Shown here one piece after another: positions 1-11,474 of a DNA stretch of 64,000 bases; position 1 is the first letter of the stretch, and each line of letters begins with the position of its first letter. A program made the position numbers and the translations under genes. The stretch covers positions 62,001-126,000 of the forward strand of contig JAJKFJ010022743.1 of NCBI GenBank assembly GCA_027382625.1, read 5' to 3'. The stretch comes from Tetmemena sp. SeJ-2015. Lineage: Eukaryota > Ciliophora > Spirotrichea > Sporadotrichida > Oxytrichidae. Under the pieces are notes generated by a model. It was not told the origin of the DNA. It saw only the letters and a list, made by a program, of their open reading frames with translations, and did no database searches.

Positions 1-1388
1 AGCAGAGAGTACTCCTTCTCCAAATTCTGAATCTTTTCAGTCTAATCGTAGATTTTATCAAGAGCTTTATTCAAATTAGATTGCATCTCCAAATTATTTT
101 TATTTTCCACATAAGATAAAATTGATTTGCTATGAAGAATTGTTGATGCTGCCATACTGATTGCCAAATTAATGCTGATTGATTCCAAAGGATTTATCAA
201 CAGATTTCACCTGCTGGCTCCTTCTTAAGTTACCATGATCTACTTAGCCGAAATTTTCAATCGTGCCCTGTCCACTATAAGCTCCACAGTTCCCATTAAG
301 CTCTTAATTATGAATCAACGTTTAATTTACCCCACCTGCAGTAGAGTTAGGTGACTGCTGCAAACGGTTCCCTGACTTTGTGCGCTGCTTCTTTTGCTAT
401 TTTCTTTCTTTTTGCTTGAGCTGCTTTTCTTACTCTTGAATTTTCTGATTTAGTTCGACTATCTGCTACTCAAGAGCGAATACATTTTCTTATTTTAAGC
501 TTTGGTAGCCCTTTTAAGAAAACGTAAGAAAATATACTGACTAGAAGGAGCTACAGACCTATCTTGAATTTTCTTGAATAGGTTTAAAATCTGAGCTGAG
601 ACACCATCAAGAGCTTGCAATTCAACAAACTCTCTTTACAATTTAAAGTATTCCGCCAGAGTCTTCTGATTCAAATTTCTTAACTCATCTAGTACTCTTT
701 CGTCTGAGCTGCTCTCTGGGCTGTCATGGCTGAATACTGAATCTTAAATTACTAATCTTCATCATAATTGCATTAATCATTATAGAATCTAGTTGAAGGA
801 AGGTTTCCTCTAATTTTTGATTTTTGAGTTCGAAGGCTTTGCTCTTAACGTAAATTTCATAGAATTTCACCACTGCTTCTTCCATCATGTTATAGAGATC
901 CTTGAAGCTTCTATTTTTGGATTCAATTAGCTCACTCTGGCTCTAGCCTGGCTTCACTGCTGAAAAGAACTCTTAGTATAACACATCTAAGAGTGGTACG
1001 TTCACCATTCCGCAAAATTTAGTATCGTACTTTGCCTGACTGTTTTGAAGGCCGTTTTAAGCTTATGTAGAGGGCTTGGTAAAATCAGATACACAAGTCT
1101 GCTATGAAGGTCTTTCATCTCTCTATGCTCTATTTGGAGAATTTATATTAGGAAGAGTAGACACATTCTGCAGTAATTTAAAAGTATTAGAATAAATTTG
1201 GAGTCTATGTACTTCTTGATGTCCAGCAGTTGATCTAAGAGGGAGATAGAGCTGCCCCTCAAATTGTAAGGCTTGGTCTGAGATGGAATCTGGAAGTAGA
1301 TATCTTGAATCAGCTCCACCACTTACGGATTATCAAGTAAAGACAATTGGCCCCTCTCGTTCTGATCTACCATCCCAATATCACTCAT
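1..1388 (-). CDS. Coiled-coil protein, runs off the left edge
   Basis: I do not recognise the family. Reading minus from ATG at 1388 (MSDIGMVDQNERG...), the protein is rich in Lys, Glu, Gln and Asn and has heptad-like stretches such as LNQKTLAEYFKLQREFVELQ and, near the left edge, QTEKIQNLEKEYSLL, so a coiled coil is likely. A Ser/Lys-rich linker and an Asn/Gln-rich stretch (about 350-150) separate two coiled regions. In-frame TAA/TAG are read as Gln. The frame changes several times. One change is explained by an IES at 1175-1199; others near 740-790 and 90-150 were not resolved. The 3' end lies outside the window. Coding status is inferred from long TGA-free, compositionally protein-like frames. 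Confidence 0.6.
1175..1194. other. IES, pointer AATTT, in the coiled-coil gene
   Basis: AATTT occurs at 1175-1179 and again at 1195-1199. Removing 20 bp with one copy joins the minus-strand frame ...KKYIDSK to ...LLQNVSTLP, turning two out-of-phase TGA-free frames into one. The insert has no GT-AG ends in the gene direction. Confidence 0.6.
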
Positions 1389-1513
1389 CACCTTATTCTC
1401 TTTATAATTGTATAAGAAGCAAAAATATAGTCAAAAGTAGTTGTTAAGATTAATTTAAATTCGGAAAGAGGTGTTTGCTAAAATTAAAAGAGTTAATTGT
1501 TAATTTGTCAAAG

Positions 1514-2847
1514 ATGTCTAACAAACTCTCGCAGTCGAGTTCTCACAGAATAAATTAGCATCAAAATAATGGTGGCTAGCAGATAGGATATTCTTAGATC
1601 CATGGTAACACACACGGGACATACTCTCATAGCAACCAATCAACTTCTAATAACAACAGTATCGCAACGGCGGGTTCAATATCTCATAAGCAGTCAACAA
1701 GTTAGCAGCCTCATGGTTTCTCTAACACTAATCAGTTCGATATCGTAAGTTTTCGTATGTGTAAAGGTTTCTTTAGATCCTCGGAAAAGCTTTAAATATA
1801 CAAGAGCAGATGGTGGGAGTAGCCAAAAATGTACAAAAAGTTACTAAGCAGACAAAGGTAAGTATGGATCATAATTTATTTTGAGTAGACTTTTAAAGAC
1901 ATCGCGGAGGCTCTGATTTCGCAAATGTAATACCTGAAGGACGGTAATTTCACCCCTCTCTCCTTGGTTGCATCCCCAACTTTTAATAACTTGAAGCTTG
2001 CGAATCATAACATGAGTAATCCTAAGAAGGCAGCATTTTTAACTGGCAAGTTGCATTAAAGCAGCCAGTAGCAAATGGACGATGACATGGAGGTTGCTAC
2101 TATCAGCACTCAAATGGGCAACTTTTTTGAAGAGGAGACTAACTAGCTGAGAGAAATGATAACCGAGAAAGATAACTCCATAGAGGCACTTACAAAAGAG
2201 AAGAACTACTACATCAGAAAATGCGAATAGTAGCTCAAGCAAATGCAATAGCAAATTATTTATTGTCGCAAATTGATTTTCTATTCTAATGAATAGGTAA
2301 AAGTTATTATTTTTAAAGCAAGCCAATAATTCTTTATCTAATCAAGCAGCACAGTTTTTATTTGTAAAAGTCACTTCAAGATAGAATATGCGAGTTAGAG
2401 AAAGAATTGCAGGAGAGTGTTCCAACTCTCAAAGAAGCACAATAAACTGTGAAGAGCCAAAACGAGGTAATAGAGAGACAAGCAGCTTACATAATGCAGT
2501 TCGATTAAACAGTAACGCCTGCTTTTAAAGTTGAAAGAGAATCTCTAACTAAGAAAATTTAGGAGCTCGAAGCAGAAATCTAAAAGCTAAACAGAGAAAA
2601 TATGCTACTTTCTCATGAGAATGAAAAAGCAAGGTCACTAAATACTACTGCTGTTAATGCTACTGCAAATTTTAAGAAAGATTAGTTGAATTAGAACAAG
2701 AGAGATTTGGAGAGAGTTTCTTCAGTACAAACTAAGATGTGTGAACAGCTTGTCAAGGAGAATTCTAATCTTAAGAATCAGCTGTAAGCAGCAAGGAAAG
2801 AGAATAAGTGTAGAGATTAAAAATCATTTACTGCTGAATTAACATGA
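1514..2847 (+). CDS. Coiled-coil protein with short introns
   Basis: Starts at ATG 1514 (MSNKLSQSSSHRINQ) and ends at TGA 2845-2847. The first ~75 residues are Ser/Asn/Gln-rich low-complexity sequence. The remainder, from about 2050, is a charged coiled coil (for example LRDRICELEKELQES-like and EKARSLNTT stretches). Two introns are clear: about 1746-1778 (GTAAGT...TTTAG) and about 1860-1890 (GTAAGT...GAGTAG), both near 31-33 nt. A third interruption (about 2245-2375) is an intron, an IES or both, because the frame is lost and then regained there. The gene is divergently arranged with the minus coiled-coil gene at the left edge, 125 bp away. Function unknown. Confidence 0.6.
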
Positions 2848-2883
2848 AATTTTAAAAAGTAAAATTTATTTAAAGAATTGAAA

Positions 2884-3545
2884 ATGATGAAATCATAACA
2901 ATTTATAAATGACAGCATGGATGGAGTGTTCAACAGAGATCTCTCGAAAAAGTCTACTAACGCAGGAGACACCATCCCTATCGACACTTCAGTCAATCAC
3001 TATGAGCTACCAAATCTAACTTAATGTATATTTCATAAGATAATTTACTATAATTGCCTCAAAGCTTACTTATTAACAGTTTTATAGTACTTTATGACTA
3101 TACGAATAAGGAGTAGGAGCTGATCTAGAGGTGTTTCAGAACGGGAAATTGTAATTTAATTCTAGTATTTTAAACAATTTTGACGATAGACAATTCTTTG
3201 AGGGAACTTCCAGCGAAAATTCAACCAAATGTGCTCCTTAAATTCTTGAAAAAGAAGATGGATCAAAATTTACTCGCTAAAATGCCAAACGATCAAAAGA
3301 AATTAGTTGGTGGCGGGTTGTTTCAAGATTTCGAATGGATACCTGACTCTTATGATAACTGTAAGCTTATCATTTCTAAATAAAGAAAACTGACATAAAA
3401 AATTATAGATCAAAAGCAAAAATAAGAGGAGGCAAGGTTTCATAAGTAGCTGATGCAGAACATTTCAGAGAAGCCTTTTATTTTGGGAAGTGATAGCTTT
3501 AAATGTAAGAATAAAGTTTTCAAAGAAAAATTTAACAAATAATTC
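2884..3545 (+). CDS. Small hypothetical protein
   Basis: ATG 2884 begins MMKSQQFINDSMDGVFNRDL. After one intron-like interruption (about 3025-3078, GTATAT...ATAG) and a second near 3153-3180, the frame continues through NSLRELPAKIQPNVLLKFLKK and IPDSYDNCKLIISK to about 3540. The protein is basic, Lys/Gln-rich and about 170 residues. No domain recognised. The 3' end is unclear because the convergent minus gene appears to reach the same place, and no TGA was found in frame close to the last convincing codons. Confidence 0.45.
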
Positions 3546-4526
3546 TAAAGCTCAAGATATTCAATTCGTTCCTTCATTTATTCCTTCTCTTGTCGAAGCT
3601 GGATCATTTCTAATGATAATTTTTCACTTAATTTGAGCTCTCCATAAACGGTGTTACTAGAATTACCTTCAGCAGCTTATCCCATTTCAGATTAACTTCT
3701 CTTGGGTGAGTGCATCTCGCTCTACCTCTTTTCCTTTGTTAACTTTCTGCTATCTTTTTCGAACATAGGCAACAGATAACTCCTTACAACTTAAGCAGCA
3801 ATTTCAGGAGTTATATCGCTTATGTCAATCTTAAAATAGTAAAAATTATCTTCATTGGAAGATGGCTCCTATTAGAGCTACTGTTGCCCCCTCCTCTCGG
3901 ATCAGTTGATTTATGCCTTTGAGTTGCTAGTCCTTTTATTTGACTTTGCTATCTTGAAGTCAACTAATCCACATTTATTTTGGGAGTAACGTAGAGCCCA
4001 TTTGTGAAATTTTATTCTGCCTAAGTTGATGATTTCTTTTTACCTTGCTTCTTAGATTTATCTCTCTTTGTATTTGCACCCCCCTCTTGCTGTGAAATTT
4101 TGCTCAAGATTTTACCTAAGCTGTCTTTTGGTTTAGCTAATTTTACTGATTTTAGATTGAGGGATTGAGCATATTCAAATTAATTCCATAATAGTAATAA
4201 GTATTGCTAAACATATTCAAGCTTTGAAGAGAGTTATCTTGCTCTTCACTTATCCTTGGAGATAGATTGCTGTTATTTTGATTGAAGAAGCGGCCGGAGG
4301 AATTACTAAACATATCACTGGTTTAGCCATTTAGGTTATGTCTTCCTGAATTCTGCATCATTAGCTAGCTATTCTAATTCATAAAGCTGTTTTGATTCCC
4401 ATACTAGGTCGATAAATTTAAGTTAAATCACCTTAAGATATAAATCCTACAGATCAGACTGAGACCTCAGTTCAAGTTAAGGATTGGAGGTTATCATTTG
4501 TTTGTAGTTCTACTCATTTTATTCAT
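3545..4526 (-). CDS. Hypothetical Asn/Ser-rich protein
   Basis: Minus-strand coding stretches in two or three phases: an Asn/Ser-rich N-terminal part (SNSSGRFFNQNNSNLSPR), a Lys-rich part (KRDKSKKQGKKKSSTQAE), then a folded-looking part with DNFYYFKIDISDITPEIAAQ and a C-terminal helix (LSLEMIQLRQEKEQMKER). Phase changes near 4160 and 3860 imply IESs or introns that I did not delimit. The candidate start is near 4526 (ATG AAT AAA ATG). No family recognised. It converges on the small plus-strand gene to its left with little or no spacer. Confidence 0.45.
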
Positions 4527-4599
4527 TTCCTATTCTTGGACTTGGAGATCTGCTACTTAAATTAATTAAGGTCAATTTTTTTAAAAAGAATAGAATACA

Positions 4600-5486
4600 A
4601 AAAGTGTATGAGTTATATCGCTAATTAAATAAATTGAAGCGCGTCTTAACATTATCATAATTAAATGCTTCAAAGATATTTATTCTATTATTAAAATACT
4701 TAAATGGATTTGTTGTGTCATTGATGACTAAATCTAATTTCTATTTTTACTGGTCTTCTGAGGCTTCCCGAGATTTTATTAAGACTAATTTTGAGTTTTG
4801 TTTTCCATTCTACTGCTGTTCTAGCCTGAAGGTGGGAATCCAAACTTCGTCTTTGAGGAATTCATTTGAGAACTGAGCATATTGACTTGCTAAAAAATAT
4901 GTATTTATATATAATAAGCTATCTTTGTGGAGAGTAATTTGCAATGGCCTTATCTTCTCCGAACTATGCAAGTTAGGGTTGGATTTGGAAACTTGACACA
5001 GCACTATCCAGATAGTTGCTTATTTGCCTTTAATTTGGCTAACCTTGAATTTATTGAAGCATCTAACCATTATAGAATTGACTTGCTTGATTCTGAGTCA
5101 GCTAATTTGAATCTAACACCATTTGGTTATTAGCCTACTCAAAATTAGTAAATGCCAACATAAATACGTCTTAAAATTAAAATGGAGATCTATTCTTGGA
5201 CTTTGATTACTTTAGGGTGAATTATTATTGTCCTGGAAAATTATGCCAGAAAATTGATGACTGGAAGATTCATTCAACATTTGATTTGAACTCAGTACAT
5301 AGGGGTTTAATTACTGAGCTTGATTTGATAGATTTTAGAAAGCTGTATTTTATGGGCTTATTTGGTTTGAGGGTTCTTATTTTTATGGATAATTTTGCGC
5401 CTGGCTAAGAAAAGGCTACTATGAATTCATATTTTTATTCATTGCTTTCTTAAATTATAACTTTTTTAAGAATTATTTATATGTGA
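4600..5486 (+). CDS. Uncertain plus-strand gene in pieces
   Basis: Three plus-strand segments without TGA look coding: 4600-4875 (with NFYFYWSSEASRDFIKTNF), about 4870-5180 (LQWPYLLRTMQVRVGFGNL, then NHYRIDLLDSESANLNL) and 5190-5486 (FRVNYYCPGKLCQKIDDWKI to TGA 5484). They lie in different phases, so at least two IESs or introns would be needed. No start codon could be chosen and no family recognised. The aromatic-rich composition differs from the low-complexity neighbours. It could also be a decayed or scrambled piece. Confidence 0.3.
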
Positions 5487-6095
5487 GAGCTATTTTCTAG
5501 AATAGAGAGCTAATTTAAATGTAGGGCTCAAAATATATATTTCAATTGAGATAAGTAATATCATTAAACACATATTTAAACCTAAAATCTAATGTATTAG
5601 TTATGCAAATTATTTCCATATAAAATGATTTTTTATTATCCTTTATAATAAATTGAATCATAAAAATAAAAATAACTCGATAAAAGGATGATTTGATTTC
5701 TCTGATATCCTAATCATCTAAATTTATGGTATTTATATTAAATTGACTGATAATTGTAAATGAACTCATAAAAGTAGGCAGCAACACTCCATAGAGTTTA
5801 GAACTTACTCAAGCACATTGAAATGCAAAGTATTAAATCTAAAACTCAACCAAAATATTTTTAATTTAACCAGCAGTAATATAAGGAATGAGAAACAGTT
5901 TATATGCATAGTCAAGCTTCCTAAATCAAACTATGAGCAAATAATTTATACAAATAATTGCAAATTGCCTTTTTAGGAATCCAAAATTTATCCAAATTTT
6001 TATTACTCCATTTATATTGAATTAAAACTATTTTTATGAGGTTCATAAATAATGCAGTTCAAAAAGAATAAAGCAGATTAGTAAACAAAAAGCAA
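5487..6095. other. AT-rich intergenic stretch
   Basis: No convincing coding sequence, repeat array or RNA gene seen. Very AT-rich with short oligo-A/T runs. Confidence 0.5.
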
Positions 6096-6364
6096 ATGTC
6101 ATTTATTCCTTCTAGAAACTTTTCACAATAAACGAGATTACTGCAGAGAGGATTATAATTTAGCAAGCGGTTGCAGAGCAATACTTATCACAGTCCAGTA
6201 TTAGTTTAGAATAAATTTGGAGTGAGAAATTTCGCATCGGGCAGCAATCAGTAGAATTATGAGCAAGCTAAAGCTTAATGGGAAATATGAATAAAAGGAA
6301 TGATTGTGGAGTTTAAAAGTAATTAACTTCGTAGGGTGTAAAAAGCAGAATATGCTTAATTTGA
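6096..6364 (+). CDS. Small basic protein or first exon, mitochondrial-like N-terminus
   Basis: ATG 6096 opens MSFIPSRNFSQQTRLLQRG, followed by a basic, Ser/Gln/Asn-rich stretch (FGVRNFASGSNQQNYEQA) and runs to TGA 6362-6364. Arg/Ser-rich sequence without acidic residues over the first ~40 residues resembles a mitochondrial presequence; this is inference only. The next segment on the same strand opens immediately after the TGA in another phase, so this may be the 5' MDS of the following membrane-protein gene with an unresolved IES or intron near 6310-6400. Confidence 0.4.
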
Positions 6365-8649
6365 CATCTCGGTAGTCAGCATATTCTCGTATAATAGCTT
6401 TGTTTAAGCATCGAAAAGCTTAAAATTTTCTTGTGCTCTTGTTAAAATACAATACTTAAAGATAGGCTAAATCAATTCTTAAAAGCATATCTTTAAATCT
6501 TTAGATCGGTTCCCTCACAAATTTAACCCTTATTATTGCTCTTTATGGTCCATAATATTCTAAATAATTGTATCATTAAACTAGAGAAAGACAGGTCCAT
6601 CTTGTTGGGATATAGTTGTGTTCTCGTGCTGCTCACCATAATTCTCGCATCCTACAATTATAACATTAAACCTCATTTACCACTGGATTGCCAAACTAGA
6701 ATGCCTTTGGAGGAGTTCCCCAAAATATATTTAGATTAATGGCTATTCATGTGTAAACTAGCCTCTAAAATTTTACTTTATAGTATAAGATTTTTGAGAA
6801 ATAAATAAGAGCATCAGGCCAATTATTTTCAAGCCTAATAGAAATCTAGAGTTCATCGAAGTTCTCAAATTATTTTAAGTGAATAACATTGAGATCTGTT
6901 AGTTGATGAAAGCTAACTTCTTTTACAAAAGATCAGGCCTTATCTTTCTCTCATTATTATGAGAATCAATATATTATGAGATATTTTATTCCTGGCTCTA
7001 ACTTGGCAACTTCTGAAAATGACTAGGAGGCGATTCAAGGAGTCTAAATACTTCCGCAGTTTATTCTATCTAGCACTAATAGTGCCCATAGGAATGTACT
7101 TTTTGCATAACGTGCAGCTGCTAAAACTAATTAACTTTGAGATGTATTTGACTAGAGATGGAAAGAATTCTAACTTACTTTATCAATTAATAATGTGTAT
7201 GAATGTTATAATGAGGGCTCCCTTCTCAGCACCTCAAGTCTACGAGACAAAGTTCTTTAAGCAGATATCAGAGGCTGAACTAAAGTAAATTCAAATGACG
7301 GGTTTCCCTATTGTGAAGATTATGCAGAGCTTCATACCAGTTATGTATCAGGGGTATGTTAGGGGTATAGACGGCTAGATTATCAAAAGCAAGTCTGTTT
7401 AAAGGCAAAAAGGAGACGAGACAGACGAGGAGGATGATGGTTACCCTGGGTTTTAGCTTATACTCCTTAATTTAATGTAAAAAGGCTTTTCTATAAATCC
7501 TGCCTAAGAATGTAGATTATTTAGAGAAGGATATTGTAAAAGCAGTAATTTAAGGAAAAAAAATTGATACCAGATATGATAAATCATTAGAATAGGAAGA
7601 AAAGGCAGCTAAAAACTCTAAAAAGAAGCCATAACAAGAAGAGGAGGAGAAAACTATTGATCTGTTGACACCGAAAATTAATTTATCATGCATATTTTAT
7701 AATACGATTAAAGAGTGGAAGTTGTTGTTTTTAGTTTAAATCATAGGGAAGTTTCCTAGTGGCTATTATTTATTAGGTTATTTAAAAAGTTCTCATTAAA
7801 ACTAAATTGGGCATTATAAGTAAGAATCTGATAGAAAGTAAGCTTAGAAAATAGGATTAAACTCTGCCAGGGAAAGTGAAGTGAGTCAAGATAGATAAAT
7901 TAAGCATTGGAATTGAAACTCTATAATCATTTCAGTAACCTCTATGTCACATGAAATTTCCTTAAATTTGATTAATTTTTTGTCTCAAATACAAATCAAT
8001 CAGTTAAAGAAGCTTCCTAAACTTTGAGTCTTATTGTCTAGTGCTTCCATTTAGGAGAATTGCTGACATCATAAATCCGATAATCGCTTCCCTTAATAAG
8101 ATAATTAAAGTTAGACACTCTTCTTAGGCTATATTTTTATCTATCTTTTAAATTATTAACGATTTGGCTAAAAAGAAGGAGCTTGGGAAAGAGATTAGTC
8201 GCAAAAGCATTAATATCGTTATGAATTCAATTGAAATAGGAGATTGGTTAAATAATAATTAGGGTTATACAAATTCATGGTAATTAACAACCAACATATG
8301 CAGCTTCTAGATATCCATCTATAAATTAAAAAAAATTATCCCTTATCATATCCTCAGCTCTTCTAATTAGTAATATATGATTCAGGCACACTTCTACATC
8401 TTAAATATTAAAATCTACTAAACTTTCCTTGCTTTTTACTCTGAACTAAAAGTACAAGATTAAATACAATTGCGTAATTAGAATAAACAAGGGCTCCAAT
8501 AAAAATTTTAAAGTATATTAAGTTCTTAGAATTTCAAGCTAAATCGAATGGAAATTTTATTCAAATAAGTAGCATTAGCAATACTTTAATCCATTTTAAT
8601 TTTACTTTTTAAATTAATCATTCTAATAAATTTTCTGCTATAATATTGA
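6365..8649 (+). CDS. Large hypothetical membrane protein
   Basis: A chain of long TGA-free plus frames ends at TGA 8647. Hydrophobic segments suitable for membrane helices include CVLVLLTIILASYNY (about 6620) and FRSLFYLALIVPIGMYFL (about 7050). Between them are charged soluble parts, including an acidic DETDEEDDGYPG stretch and a Lys/Glu stretch QEEKAAKNSKKKPQQEEEE. The downstream half (RRIADIINPIIASLNKIIK..., then NDLAKKKELGKEISRKSIN) is helical. Phase shifts near 6880-7020, 7550 and 7915-8010 imply several IESs or introns. I could not name a family. The start is uncertain: ATG 6545 or the upstream small ORF at 6096. Confidence 0.45.
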
Positions 8650-8759
8650 TTACTTAAGTTTATATATCTATAATTAATATTTATTATATCCTATTACGTA
8701 CAGCTTAAATATAATCTTGGTCTGAAGAAGAGATTTATGTTTGTTTTAGCAAGTGAGCG

Positions 8760-11474
8760 ATGAGGTCTCGAACATTTGGAATTTACCCAAGACCAGATCA
8801 GGAGTTCAAGAAGAGAGAGTCTCTTGACTTTCAGATGCAGAAGAGTGCTATCTTTCAAACAAGGCCGCATGGTATGAAGATACATTTCTACAAGTGGTGC
8901 GTGCTCTTTTTAATCGGGCTATTCACAGGCTTTGTCTGCTTTGCTTGGGAATGGACTGTCGAGGAGCTTGTAAAATAAAAATGGAAGGTCACTCAGAACT
9001 ACCTTAACGACAATGGCAAATCAGGCCTTGGAGTCGGATTATTCAAATAAAATGAGTTTAAATAAGTAGGATACCTGATTTACATTGCTTTCAGTATCTT
9101 GTTCGGTTCTTTCTCATCTCTCCTCACTCTATATCTTGAGCCATTAGCTGCAGGAGGTGGTACTACTGAGATGATGGGCTACTTCAATCCATTCATATAT
9201 CATTGGATAATCGAGAACATTTAATTTAGTTATGAATGGAGTGAACTACCCCGGTGTGTTTTCAATTAAAACCTTGATCGTTAAGATATTCGGTCTGATG
9301 ACCGCCATTGCTGCTGGTCTGTGTATTGGAAAAGAAGGAGTGCTCGCTCATATTGGATCTATCATTGGATACATGATTGTCTACGTGCCCTTTCCTTTCG
9401 TGAAATACTTCCGCAACAATGCCGACAAAAGAGATATCGCCGCTGCAGGAACAGCAGCTGGTGTAGCTGCTGCTTTCGGATCACCTATCGGAGGTACTAT
9501 GTTCGCTTATGAGGTTGCTGCTCCCACAGTGTTTTGGAGCTTCGAACTCACTTGGTAACTCTTCTTCACTTCAAATTTTTAAAACTAATAAGAAAGAAAT
9601 TTAAAATCAGCTGTGACCTGCTTCTTCGTAAACATTTTCACCTCTTTAGCTGAGGGAGATGGATTCGGAGATATCACAAACTATTTATATTTACTAATGG
9701 ATATATTTATTTTACTGATAAACTCTGGAGTCATCAAGTTCGGAACTTATATCAATAAAAATTAACTTATTCACCCTTGATTTTATATATTGAATTATGA
9801 ATGACAAATACGAGATCGGCGATTTAGTTTCTTTCGGAATTATGGGTATTATCGGAGGATGCTTGGGTGCTCTCTTTTGCTTTGTTAACTACACCATGGG
9901 AAAACTGAGAAAGAAGTATCTGACCAATAACTTAAGAAAATTCGCGGAGACTATGTTCTATGTGATCGTCACTGGAACCCTTATGTACTTCGCTCCCATT
10001 ATATTTGCAGATAGCACTAATAAGGACGACTGCGTCCCAATTGACTTTGTTAAGCACCCTAGCTCTGAATTTGAAGAATTAAGCAAGAAATTGTAACGAT
10101 ACTTGTGCCCCGAGAATACCTACTCTCCAATAGCTTCTTCACTTTTTAACCCTCTGGGTAGTTGCTTTAAAATCTTCATGTCTGAAGATACTGAGTTTAG
10201 TTTTGGACAGCTTGCCATTTATTTGGTTATCTGGTACCCTATGACTATTTTCAGCTACGGCACCAATATCCCTGCTGGTCTTTTCGTATCTGGTATTTAA
10301 ATATTATTAGTATTCTGATCGGATGCGCTTATGGCAGACTCTTCGGTCTGTTTGTTGAAACCTATATCTATTCTGGAGTGAAGCCCTCTTCTTATGCCGT
10401 AGTAGGAGCTGCCTCTATTTTGTCAGGCTATGCGAGACACACTTTTTCACTAGCTATAATTATGATGGAGTCAACCGAGAACATTCATTATGGAATTAAG
10501 ATATTGATGAAAACTGAAGAGGTATAATAATTTGATTGACTTGTTCATCCCCATAGTTTTCGCTATCCTAGTAGCCTACGTGGTCGGTGGAATATTCCAA
10601 AAGTCAATATACATTAACGCAGTCAGATTCAAGAACATTCCATTCCTCGTCGAACAAGCTCCAAGAGCCTCATCTTACGTTAAAGCAGAGGACATCATGA
10701 AGGGAAATGTCAAGTGCCTCCACTTCAATAATCTACACTTAATTCATTTAAAATTGTTCAAAGCTGAAGTTTCTAAGATTGGTGAATACTTGAAGGAGAC
10801 TCCTTACAACGGATTCCCAGTAGTAAACACATAAGGGCAATTAGTCGGCCTCATCAACAGAGATTATTTGCACGTTCTGTTGTAAAACCGTTGCTGGGCT
10901 AGTGACATCCGCAAAGCTGATGGAAGCGTGGTCATGTATCATCCCTCAAACCATAAAACTCCTTATAAGCTGATTATAAATCTTATGTTACCGCCACAGT
11001 TTGAACAGTGAGTACAAGTCAGAGAAGAAGAACACTATCACTCGCCAAATGCTAGATACCATGGACAAAGAAAGCAAGAAGAAGCTTATTCTACAGCACT
11101 ACGATAACGAAGAGGATGAAGATTTCGATTACAATCTCGAGGATATCAAGGACTCATTGCCAGTAACTTGGGAAGATTTCCTAAATGAGTTCAATGATTA
11201 CATGCCCAAGTACGTTGAAGTTAAGGATATATGCGAATAGAACGCAGAAAAGAGAATGGATCTTAGACCATACATGGAGCATTCACCTCACTTTGTTGCC
11301 CCTCATGATAATATTCAAAAGGTGCTGGATACTTTCAGACTTCATCATCTCAGATACTTGCTTTTTTAAAAATGAAATTGCACTTACTATATTTTATTGC
11401 CTGTGATTGAGAAAGATCGTGTGGTTGGAATTATAACGAGACAAGACCTCTTCGCCTATATGTCTATAGTCTGA
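8760..11474 (+). CDS. ClC-family chloride channel/transporter with CBS domains
   Basis: Membrane protein of the CLC family (voltage-gated Cl- channels and Cl-/H+ exchangers). Starts at ATG 8760 (MRSRTFGIYPRPDQEF) and ends at TGA 11472-11474, about 760 residues after IES removal. Diagnostic blocks in order: LEPLAAGGGTTEMMGYFNGV (helix D region), GKEGVLAHIGS (gating-Glu motif), AAFGSPIGGTMFAYEVA, FWSFELTW, GTNIPAGLFVSGILIG, then the C-terminal CBS pair (AEDIMKGNVKCLH, KETPYNGFPVVNTQGQLVGL, and DRVVGIITRQDLFAYMSIV). The family selectivity sequence GSGIPE is replaced by GGGTTE, GKEGP by GKEGV, and GxFxP by GLFVS. At least eight IESs interrupt it; a further phase change near 10965-11000 was not resolved. 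Family assignment is secure. Channel versus exchanger and the subcellular membrane are unknown. Confidence 0.93.
9186..9234. other. IES 1 of the ClC gene, pointer AAT
   Basis: AAT at 9186-9188 and 9235-9237. Removal of 49 bp joins ...MMGYF to NGVNYPGVFS, the expected conserved order. The insert does not start with GT. Confidence 0.9.
9571..9606. other. IES 2 of the ClC gene, pointer TCA
   Basis: TCA at 9571-9573 and 9607-9609. Removing 36 AT-rich bp gives ...LFFTSAVTCFFVN, uninterrupted across a membrane helix. Confidence 0.9.
9678..9719. other. IES 3 of the ClC gene, pointer AAACT
   Basis: AAACT at 9678-9682 and 9720-9724. Removal of 42 bp gives GDITNSGVIKFG. Confidence 0.9.
9754..9799. 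other. IES 4 of the ClC gene, pointer AAT
   Basis: AAT at 9754-9756 and 9800-9802. Removal of 46 bp removes an in-frame TGA and joins KFGTYI to NDKYEIGD. Confidence 0.9.
10293..10309. other. IES 5 of the ClC gene, pointer GTATT
   Basis: GTATT at 10293-10297 and 10310-10314. Only 17 bp are removed, giving LFVSGILIGCAYGR, the expected pore-helix sequence. Confidence 0.9.
10483..10534. other. IES 6 of the ClC gene, pointer ATT
   Basis: ATT at 10483-10485 and 10535-10537. Removal of 52 bp gives MESTENIDLFIPIVFAI. Confidence 0.9.
10724..10756. other. IES 7 of the ClC gene, pointer TTCAA, frame-neutral
   Basis: TTCAA at 10724-10728 and 10757-10761. The 33-bp insert is a multiple of three and contains no TGA, so the unprocessed frame stays open. 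Only comparison with the CBS domain, where CLHFKAEVSKIGEYL is expected, exposes the 11 extra residues. Confidence 0.8.
11358..11396. other. IES 8 of the ClC gene, pointer TTGC
   Basis: TTGC at 11358-11361 and 11397-11400. Removal of 39 bp gives HHLRYLPVIEKDRVVG, the second CBS core. Confidence 0.9.

Noticed and set aside
9186..9234. Inserts in ClC as introns
   Set aside because: They lack GT at the 5' end and AG at the 3' end in any alignment that restores the protein, whereas true GT-AG introns occur elsewhere in the window.
8760..11474. ClC as a pseudogene full of frameshifts and stops
   Set aside because: Every break is a clean insert between short direct repeats, and removal restores conserved sequence exactly. 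That is IES behaviour, not decay.
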